Shown here: positions 56,991-64,000 of the stretch, piece by piece | How positions within the stretch are numbered: position 1 is the stretch's first letter | Layout of the letters: each line of letters begins with the position of its first letter | From: Anodontia alba | Lineage: Eukaryota > Mollusca > Bivalvia > Lucinida > Lucinidae | Reading direction: 5' to 3' | NCBI GenBank assembly: GCA_964016985.1 | Contig: OZ024833.1 | Coordinates: 58,293,463-58,357,462, forward strand | DNA length: 64,000 nucleotides | Made by a program: the position numbers and the translations under genes | Notes under the pieces: generated by a model | What the model was told of the DNA's origin: nothing | Database searches by the model: none | Seen by the model: only the letters and a program-made list of their open reading frames with translations

Positions 56991-57660
56991 TGGCGAAAAG
57001 GAAAACACATCTGACTATCAAAGCCTCTAGGTTTCGGAAGAAAGGCCTAAGACTTGGGAGACGAAAGGAAGCATCGCTGAATACGCGTTCGTGTGTAAAA
57101 TGGCCAAGTCTTCTCGATGTCATAGCTTCACCACAGATTTCCGTGAAGAAAAACAACAAACCTCACCCATTAAATTGACAGATAGAAAGAGAACATTTTG
57201 GTCGAGATCACTAGGTTCCCCGTTGTGTAAAGGAACGCCCCATGGACGGCAGATATTTAGGTCAACACCCTCAAAGTCACCAGCAACGAAGCGGTTACTG
57301 GTAGTTCGGTTCGTTCACTTTTTTCAACCGAGACATGTGACGATACATTCGAAGCATTTCCATTAGTATTCACAGACCAACAATAAGCCATTGTCGGGGA
57401 ATGCAATGTATCTTCAAGTAGCCATAACAATTATGATCCCCAGGCTCCTCTAATGTCAGATACACTGCAGTCTATTTCAATTTCTCAAACTCCGCTCGAA
57501 CAAGAAATTCAGAAAATGAATGCTATTCTCCCCGATGTACTCAAAACTCTTGAAGAATCCGAAACAAAGAAATCCTGAGAGATGTTTTTATGTCCACTCA
57601 TGAAATTTATGTACTTTCCACCGAAGATCCTCCATCCAAACTTCCAAAACGTTTTGTTTG
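56991..57660 (+). pseudogene. Inward-facing ORF of the palindromic element, left arm
   Basis: Open frames starting at 56991 (MAKRKTHLTIKASRFRKKGL) and 57091 (MAKSSRCHSFTTDFREEK) run inward. Comparison with the right arm shows one missing C near 57273. Past this the frame continues SLFSTET...FEAFPLVFTDQQ, a TAA, then GECNVSSSSHNNYDPQAPL and EQEIQKMNAILPDVLKTLEE. The right arm carries the same coding sequence before and after the nested retroelement. I do not recognise the protein. It is now interrupted by one stop and at least one frameshift. Confidence 0.4.
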
Positions 57661-57954
57661 ATCACTATAACGCATAGACGATGTGAGAATCTCGACCCAC
57701 TGGAGTTATGCAATATTATCCAATAAAAATTGTTAGAATAAACAAGTCTGCAGATATCCAGAAAAGATTTCTTTGTTCCGGATTATTCAAGAGTTTTGAG
57801 TTTGAGAAATTGAAGTAGACTGCAGTGTATCTGACATTTGAGGAGCCCGGGGATCATAATTGTTATGGCTACTTGAAGATACATTGCATTCCCCGACGTT
57901 GGTTAATTGTTGGGCTGTGAAAAAGGTAAGAGAAAAGTCCAGGGAGTGCCACAA

Positions 57955-58260
57955 TCACAAACCGCAGCCCTTCACAGACCCCAAGAGGAAGAGAAAACCG
58001 ACAAATCTAAACAAGCACAAACCGAACAAACGTACGAAAAGCACTAAGATTAGCTCTTTCCCCAAGCGAGGTAATCGCAATACTAAAAGGACTGGAAAAC
58101 ACAAGAACAAAATGACACACGGAAAGACATACAACAAATCGCCTCGTAGAATAAACCACAAAGCAACAAAGAGTAAGACTAACACCGGGACCACCGCCTT
58201 AGAACGATCGGTAGAGCAAACCACCGGGGGGTTAAAGCACTTTTACAGCTAGCTAACTTC
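57955..58260 (-). other. Hydrophobic open frame in the retroelement 3' region
   Basis: The frame STDRSKAVVPVLVLLFVALW...LLLGSVKGCGL-stop is very hydrophobic. The 39590-39843 and 52214-52530 copies keep most residues in two frames but are broken by small indels. It could be a small membrane protein or simply a T-rich 3' untranslated region. Confidence 0.3.
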
Positions 58261-58502
58261 ACCCTGGGTCCCGATGCTACTCTTAATACATAAATACATA
58301 AAAATTCGGTTCGCATAAAGGCTCCCAACTCAGTCAATGCATCAAAGCGAAAACATAAAAATCTAATTAATCACTATAATAAACAAAGACGAGTACTCAT
58401 GGCTAATTCTACTGTATGCCAGAGTAAATGAAAACCAATAGTTGAACCACGGCGGGCCAAGCCAAAGACATATCGTCAAGCCCCAACCCACTGGTTAAAG
58501 TT

Positions 58503-59690
58503 TTACGAAGAGGCCGTCACTGAGTCTGAGGCCCGAACCGCCGTCGTGCAATTACAGAGTGAAGCATAGCCATCAACAATGATTGGGTTGACAACTAGGC
58601 ATGCAGTCTGCCGCATAATATCCAGGCTATAGCCAATTCTTTTATAACGGTTAATAAGTTTTCTGAATTGGTTTAAACCTATTTTATTTCATCGAAATCA
58701 CAACACAGTCATACATACATACAATACTCATTAGGATTTGATTTTCTGAATTGCTCCGAAAAGTTAGATTTACCTACAATTTTTCTAAATCTGTACACTA
58801 AGTCAAATTCGGGTTCCGATATACCTTGTTGTAGAAGTGTTTTCAGACTGACGCTATATTTTTCTAACAAGGCACTGTGTCTGCGATAAAATTTCGAAAA
58901 CGCCTTACGAAGTTTAAAATAACGATAGCCCTGCCTAAGAAGTTTGGAAAAGGGAAATTGACTACATCAAAATCAAAATCGTCCCGTTTATCATAAAGGT
59001 TGGTGGAAACTGTACCATTAGATATACATAGATTCAAATCCAAAAAAGGTGCCTCGGTATCGGAAGAATTTTGCTCTATTTAATTGGAGTTTTGTAGGGT
59101 ATATCCGGTCCACCATTTGGTCCACTATTTGGTCAAAGTAAATATTGTCAATATTTAATAAATCGTCAAGGTATCTTGAAGTTGAATTGAAAGCCTCAAT
59201 AATGTAAGCCTGATTTTCACGTGAGAGAGACTTCATGAAATCTCTCTCATAACAAAAAAGAAACAAATCTGCAACAAGAGGAGCACAATTAGTTCCCACC
59301 GTGATACCAATAGTTTGTCTATAAAGTTTAGTTCCAAATCAAATGTTATCCAAAAGATAAACAAGGGCATCACAGACTTTTTGACACGACCATAAATTGT
59401 GATTATTATACACATCAGAAGTGAAAAAAGCACATTCTTCGTTGCAAGCCAAATATTGGGTATTCTCCCGAATAAACGTTCGGTCAATTAAAGCAATAAG
59501 TTTATCTTTTATAAGATGAGGTAACGTAGTATACAGTGTAGAAAAATCATATGTAGACAATTTAGAAGCCTGAAAGTTTTTAGATTTAAAATTATTGAGA
59601 ACATGATTAGAATTTTTAATTGACCAAAAATAGTTAATTCCGTCCCTTTCGTAAACAGTATCATAGTATCTAATCTAATGTTTTTTAACA
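58503..59690 (-). pseudogene. Reverse transcriptase (YLDD type, Penelope-like affinity), degenerate
   Basis: RT motifs read in order on the minus strand. Motif A is KLSTYDFSTLYTTLPH near 59530, motif B is TVGTNCAPLVADLFLF near 59290, and motif C is STSRYLDDLLNIDN near 59170. The catalytic aspartates of A and C are present. Breaks: two stops near the 5' edge, TGA at 59336-59338, a frameshift after LQLNRA (about 59075), and an internal deletion near 58945 that removes the TSYGVY region retained at 36850. The frame ends TAA at 58503-58505. The motif style resembles Penelope-like RTs more than LINEs or LTR elements, but no GIY-YIG domain was seen. The class is therefore provisional. Confidence 0.75.
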
Positions 59691-59696
59691 GCAGTA

Positions 59697-60090
59697 AATA
59701 CTAATGGAAATGCTTCGAATGTATCGTCCCATGTCTCGGTTGAAAAAAGTGAACGAGCCGAACTACCACGTAACCGCTTCGTTGCTGGTGACTCTGAGGG
59801 GTGTTGGCCTAAATTTCTGGCGTCCATGGGGCGTTCCTTTACACAACGGGGAACCTGGTGATCTCAACCAAAATGTCCTCTTTCTATCTGTCAATATAAT
59901 GGGAGAGGCTTGTTTTTTTTTTCTTCACGGAAATCTGTGGTGAAGCTATGACAACTAGAAGACCCGGCCATTTAACACACAAACGCGGAATCAGTGGTGC
60001 TTCCTTTCATCTCCCAAGTCTTAGGCCTTTCTTCCGAGACCTAGAGGCTTTGATAGTCAAGTGTGTTTTCCTTTTCGCCATACCTGAAAA
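59697..60090 (-). pseudogene. Inward-facing ORF of the palindromic element, right arm (split)
   Basis: This is the mate of 56991-57370 on the minus strand. Its frame reaches FEAFPLVF at the junction with the nested retroelement. It picks up on the other side at 57920 with QQLTNVGECNVSSSSHNN and DPRAPQMSDTLQS, followed by a deletion. The protein is unknown. Confidence 0.4.
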
Positions 60091-61851
60091 TAAAACATAA
60101 TGCCACATATAAATTGTGTGTTCTGTATCTTTTTCCCTTGTATGTGTGGTCTATATCATTATGTACAGCGGATGTGTTACATATTACCACACTAACTGAA
60201 ATATTTTATCATTTTTTTAATATAAATATAAAGGGGTGGAGACAAGTCTTGTAGTTATGAAATTGTTAAAGGCCATCGCGAATGATCTATTTGCTTACAA
60301 CAGACAGACACAGAGTAAAGCATTAAGAAGTAACGCATAAGAACTGATCAACTTTAGATCTAATTATAACATGTAACATGGAAAGGCGGATAAAGCCTTC
60401 AGCTTCTTCTTTTTACCACCAATGCGCTAACGCGCTAAAGATATCACATCCAAATTTTGTAGAATTCTGGCAGTCACATCTGTATGTTTTTACATCTAAC
60501 GCCATGGAAACGTGGGAAAAGGGAAGCTTCATGTCAATAGTGATTTTTCGCAGAATTGATCATGCACTTTTACCATTTGTTGAATCAGTTTTTCATTTTG
60601 CTATTTCAAACATTTGAACTGAGGGAAAATACATTGACATGGGTTTTAATTGATGATTCTTTTTTACTTCAAATTTTCAGTAGTGTTGTTTGACATCCCA
60701 TCGATCTCTAGGATCCCGTCAACACATTGTATCTGTTCTCGTATTTGCTTCATCATGATACTTTTCGGGTGTTGTTTGTTTTACTCTAACGATTCTTTGA
60801 CTAGTTATATGGTGTTTTCCTATGCAAACAGACGCTCGAATCTTCAAATTCGGATATAGAAAACCATACACTAGAAACATTGTACTATCATACAATCTAA
60901 CACTAAAAGGCACAGATCGGACCGTACGAGTTTGCATAGGTAAAATTTAAACTTGCCCTGCTTGACAAAAAAGCTATCTTGCATTTAAACTCCGGACTGA
61001 GAAACTACCAGCATTAAAAAATTCAAGAATGAACAACAAAGGCGCATATCAGATTGTAAAGATGCAGGGTTTCCGTTTTTCTGGCTGGCAGCAAAAAAAA
61101 AACAACAACAAAACTGTACAGCATTCAAACCCAAAATACAGAATCTAACACCATTATTCTATCACAGAGCGAACGACAAAGGCGCAGATCAGACGGTACG
61201 GATGCATGGTTACATCAGGTGAGACTTTAATCGACACGTTCAGCAAAGAATAGAGAAAATATAGGCATTAGTCATAATATACTATCTCAAAGCAAACCAA
61301 AGAAGAGGCTGATCAGACGTTGCGAAGTCACGGTTTTAATCAGGTAATTTTAAAACCAGCTTGTACAGCTACAGACATTACCTAGAAGCGATTTCGGTGA
61401 TACAGATACAAAATATACCATGCTATCTCGGAGGTAAACATCATATGCGTCGTTCAGAGTCGACGGTAGGCAGGCTGATCTGTATTACAAATATTTGCCT
61501 TGTTTAATCATAAAGCAGGTTCTTGTTTACAGAAGCTTAGGTATCTTACTCTATTGATAAGATGTAATGATTGTACATTCTCTGCTGCATTTCTTTTTAA
61601 ATGTACTAGGGGCGAAACGACAAGAAGACCGAAACGACTGGGGGCGGGGAGCGGGGGGCAAATGACCAGTGGGGCGCAACAACAAGGGTCGAAACGTCTT
61701 TCGGGCGACAAGAGTAGGGGTGGTGTGGTTTTGGTGCGAAAAGACCTAGATTCTCACTGCCTACCACGCTATGGGGGTCAGATCTTTCATTTCATGTCAA
61801 CAAAATAAGTAGATCTGATCTCGAGAGTCGGTAGAAACGAAAATTAAATAG

Positions 61852-62139
61852 TTGGTATGCTCTTTCCATGTCAGTCGCAATTTTGTTAAACTGTTTTTGC
61901 ATTGTCACCGACAGGTAGCTCCCCATCACGCACTGACCTGTCGCCTTTGGCCAATGGTATCTGGGAAATTCATGCAGAATACAATTGCTTTCTTCATCTG
62001 CTTTTTAGGCCAAAATTGGCTAGATCCCACAATAATTCAAAGCGTCAAATGTGCGAGATCTGAAGGAGGTATCGTTAGATCTCGCGAGAAAGGTGTTCTT
62101 GGCGAAGAGATGCTCACGTCACGAAACTTTATGAGTTGA
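61852..62139 (+). CDS. Conserved ORF in right arm near TCTCGCGAGA (unknown)
   Basis: Mate of 54900-55145, 95 codons with a different N-terminal stretch because of an indel near 61915. No domain recognised. Confidence 0.2.
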   Translation: MVCSFHVSRNFVKLFLHCHRQVAPHHALTCRLWPMVSGKFMQNTIAFFICFLGQNWLDPTIIQSVKCARSEGGIVRSREKGVLGEEMLTSRNFMS

Positions 62140-62200
62140 TTTCTCGCTATTGGCCAATCAACTTACAACGAGTATCTCGTAGTTTCAGTGACGTAGTTTG
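62080..62200. promoter_or_regulatory. Promoter-like motif cluster, right arm
   Basis: TCTCGCGAGA at 62080-62089, CTCACGTCACGAAAC at 62113 and CAGTGACGTAG at 62188 mirror the left arm cluster. Confidence 0.35.
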
Positions 62201-62285
62201 AGCAAAAATGTTAATTGTAAGGCTTGCTAAGAGAAATTCGAATAGAAAATGACATTACGATTAACCGCCTAAAATACACTTACAG

Positions 62286-62519
62286 ATGAAAAATTGTGAC
62301 GTTTTATACCATTTCCACAATGCACTGAATTTGGATGTGTTCCTTATCTGGAAGTTTTTTACTTATTTTCGGTCGTTGCGTTTCAATGCCAATCGATCTG
62401 TCGACAAACTGTGCAATGTTGCACGGGACCAAATAATAAATGATATATGTGACAACCGTGTTTGTCAAAATTACTCTAAAAAGTCGGCGAAGCAGCAAAA
62501 ACGCCATTTATCTTTGTGA
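62286..62519 (+). CDS. Outward-facing ORF in right arm (unknown)
   Basis: A 77-codon frame, mate of 54513-54698, with Lys/Gln-rich C-terminus. It is followed by the same acceptor, 44-base segment and donor (62521-62575) as the left arm. Confidence 0.25.
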   Translation: MKNCDVLYHFHNALNLDVFLIWKFFTYFRSLRFNANRSVDKLCNVARDQIINDICDNRVCQNYSKKSAKQQKRHLSL

Positions 62520-62745
62520 TTTCAGCGCATGGTGTGTTCCCATCTGCAGGAAAACTTTGGTTGATCGAGGTAAGCTCTCAAACGGACCAATACTGGGAGC
62601 TGGAATAGTAAGAAGTTGTAATTAGAGCCGTTTCTGAGGTAGCTGCATCATAGATGTAGTCTGAAAACTACCCGTGACATAAAATATTTACCCTTTTTCT
62701 ACTTCCAAGCGACACTGTTTATCTTTGATTTTCGTGTACTCCGTA

Positions 62746-62807
62746 TCGTAACTAAACAAATCAGTAGTGAAGGGTGCACCCTTCACTACTGATTTGTTTA
62801 GTTACGA
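62746..62807. repeat. Perfect 62-base palindrome abutting the element end
   Basis: TCGTAACTAAACAAATCAGT and its exact complement flank a GGGTGCACCC centre, with no mismatch across 31 bases per arm. It begins at the last two bases of the palindromic element. A hairpin this exact is recent or under constraint. Confidence 0.9.
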
Positions 62808-62913
62808 ACGAGTCTTCATGTTGTCTCTCACTGCAGAAACACAAAGTATATGTGCAGTAGCTTCATTTAAAAAAATAATCGCTTTAATTGTTTTCTATAA
62901 TTGTTTCCAAGTA

Positions 62914-63091
62914 CAGTCAAACCTGTGTTAGTGGTCACCTCTATTAAGCAGCCAACCTGTATTAAGCAGCCGGAGAAAAGTTGCCCCAAAATTCATATAC
63001 CTATATATTTGAACTGTATTAAGCAGCCACCTGCCTTCAGCAGCCACATTTTAAGCTTCCCATGGGTGGCTGCTTAAGACAGGTTTGACTG
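62914..63091. mobile_element. 178-bp TA-flanked MITE (CAGTCAAACCTGT ends)
   Basis: The inverted ends CAGTCAAACCTGTG and ACAGGTTTGACTG are bounded by TA on both sides. TTAAGCAGCCACCTG words repeat inside. TA targets with ends starting CAGT are typical of the pogo/Tigger branch of Tc1/mariner. Confidence 0.85.
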
Positions 63092-63840
63092 TAACTGAAT
63101 AATGTCACTTTCCACTAATGACGTCAGCAGCGATTGATTTACGTGGCGCTCTTCAAAAAATAGAGCAACAAAAAACAACAACAACAACAAAACAACAAAA
63201 ATTAAAAACACACAAAAAACAAACAAACAAAAAACAAACAAACAAACAAAATGACATTAAACAATACTGAAACGTTAATAATGCAATAAAAAAATGGTTT
63301 GGTGATTTTCTGATTGCCGCCAGGAAAGCTGGTACATTTTATTGTTTATGAATGGTCAACATGTTAGTGAGAACCCCATATTTCATGTATAAGAAACTGA
63401 AATGCAGACAAAAACGATGAATTAGACTATTGTACATAAATTTATGAAAATTATTGGGACAATTAAAATCAGCCTTTATTCAATGATAAGATATAATATG
63501 GTATGTGATACAATGTATGCTTAGTACATAGCCCATGGTTGTTGACAGCTCTATCTCCCTCTTTAATTTCACAATGGTGAACCAAGTCTCAGACTCTATG
63601 ACGTTGTCAACATAAACCTTTCATGAAAAGGTTTATACCTAATGTTATGGTTTGCGTAGGCGCTCAGTGGTTCACTTAGTGGTTTTCTTTAGCGCTGACT
63701 GTCAGTGTCTCATGTATTTGCAATGAACCCTCATACCTCCAGCTAGTTATGGCAAATGAAGCTCTATCAGTGACTCAACTATATAATTCTGGAAAGAGGT
63801 AGAAATGGCCAATGGGCAGTAATGAATTAATGGTACATAC
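63092..63840. other. Intron sequence, no exon seen
   Basis: CAACAACAA/CAAACAAA-rich strip at 63165-63250, then unique sequence. I looked on the minus strand for the Q-loop exon (pattern WLR...GIVSQEP...NI.YG) here and in 54123-54284 and did not find it. Confidence 0.55.
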
Positions 63841-64000
63841 TACTTCTCCACTTTGAACATCGTAAAACCTCTCAATAAGCTGAACTGTTGTACTTTTACC
63901 ACACCCGCTACTACCGACAAGTGCTGCAGTGGTGTCCAGATCAACGTTAATGTTTAACTCATTTAATACCTGCACATATGGGCGAGCTGGGTACCGGTAA
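63841..64000 (-). pseudogene. ABCB transporter Walker A exon (partial at window edge)
   Basis: On the minus strand it reads YPARPYVQVLNELNINVDL, then ALVGSSGCGKSTTVQLIERF and YDVQSGEV before donor GTATGT. Walker A GSSGCGKST is intact (63889-63915). The YPARP A-loop tyrosine region is present. The sequence is closer to the second than the first nucleotide-binding domain of P-glycoproteins (SSGCGKST, ERFYD). The exon ends at the same residue as in vertebrate ABCB1. This exon is undamaged, but its downstream partners are broken. The 5' part of the gene lies beyond the window. Confidence 0.9.

Larger units (their letters stand above)
54285..57370 (+). repeat. Left arm of the palindromic element
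   Basis: This arm carries matching copies of everything in the right arm: a minus-strand ORF (54513-54698, ...RSVDKLCSVARDQIIND...), a minus ORF (54900-55145), an array of four ~140-base GATCTGTGCCTTT units (55700-56160), a plus ORF at 56133-56387 and plus ORFs from 56990. Confidence 0.8.
57921..59696 (-). mobile_element. 5'-truncated reverse-transcriptase retroelement nested in the right arm
   Basis: The left arm reads straight through the site (GTATT|CACAG), whereas the right arm has 1.78 kb here. The retroelement's 3' end TCTCTTACCTTTTT is where all four copies in the window (36557, about 39890, 52272, 57921) lose similarity, so it is a true 3' terminus. The 5' end is truncated within coding sequence. 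Confidence 0.8.
54285..62747. mobile_element. 8.46-kb palindromic element with ~3-kb inverted arms
   Basis: The outer ends GATACGGAGCACACGAAAAT and ATTTTCGTGTACTCCGTATC are inverted. Identity continues, with scattered substitutions and small indels, for about 3.1 kb on each side (54285-57370 and 59697-62747). It resumes inside at 57371-57576 against 57766-57920. The centre is a ~190-base unpaired spacer. The right arm carries a nested reverse-transcriptase element (57921-59696). The flanks GTAAAT (left) and GTAACT (right) may be a 6-base target duplication with one mismatch. It lies between the Walker A and signature exons of the ABCB gene. No transposase was recognised. Long-TIR DNA transposons of this shape exist, but I cannot assign a superfamily. 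Confidence 0.75.
59697..62747 (-). repeat. Right arm of the palindromic element
   Basis: This is the reverse complement of the left arm. Matching ORFs are 62286-62519 (+), 61852-62139 (+) and 60719-60937 (-). Conservation of the frames may reflect only the recency of the duplication. Confidence 0.8.

Noticed and set aside
57921..59696. RT region considered as a native part of the palindromic element deleted from the left arm
   Set aside because: The arm coding sequence continues in the same frame on both sides of the RT segment, and other RT copies lose similarity exactly at its 3' end. It is therefore a nested insertion.
59690..59720. Splicing as the reason the left arm lacks the RT segment
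   Set aside because: The left arm keeps GTATTCACAG across the site, which splicing at the available GT/AG would have removed.

Overview
This window looks like nuclear DNA from a marine mollusc, most likely a bivalve. That is inferred from the repeat types: tRNA-derived SINEs with a GACTGGGCCGTAAAAC tail, elements with ~145-bp satellite cores that begin ACAAGAG, TTAA-flanked MITEs, and a YLDD-type reverse transcriptase. The DNA is A+T-rich, coding is interrupted by introns, and I found no rRNA gene, functional tRNA gene, bacterial operon or CRISPR array. Nearly all of the 64 kb is transposable-element and satellite DNA.

The only confidently identified host gene lies on the minus strand at the right end. 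Three exons (63841-64000, 53986-54122, 53203-53403) encode the C-terminal nucleotide-binding domain of an ABCB (P-glycoprotein type) transporter. It appears to be a decayed copy. The Q-loop exon is absent between the Walker A and signature exons, LSGGQ reads LSVSQ, a net 10-base loss shifts the frame to a TAA, and the switch histidine is arginine.

The intron that should hold the missing exon contains an 8.46-kb imperfect palindrome (54285-62747). Its ~3-kb arms carry matching ORFs and a TCTCGCGAGA promoter-type motif. A 5'-truncated reverse-transcriptase element is nested in its right arm. A second copy of that retroelement's 3' half (36795-39950) is split by a TA-flanked DNA transposon, which in turn carries a SINE.

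At the left end, a satellite-bearing element (51-9590) is interrupted by a 6.16-kb, very A+T-rich insertion (2291-8450). This has 161-bp perfect inverted repeats, no credible ORF, and many short stem-loops. Between the ends lie four more satellite-carrying elements (17990-19839, 28797-30794, 39972-41484, 48933-50825), several MITE families, minisatellites and nested SINEs. In four of the satellite elements with unrelated cores, a 10-12-base segment at the 5' end is the exact complement of the right arm of that element's own 3' terminal hairpin. That fits the Helentron/HINE type of rolling-circle element, but it is inferred from ends alone because no Rep/helicase is present.

The features most worth follow-up are the hairpin-dense 6.16-kb insertion, the giant palindrome inside the broken ABCB gene, and the matched-termini rule across the satellite elements.
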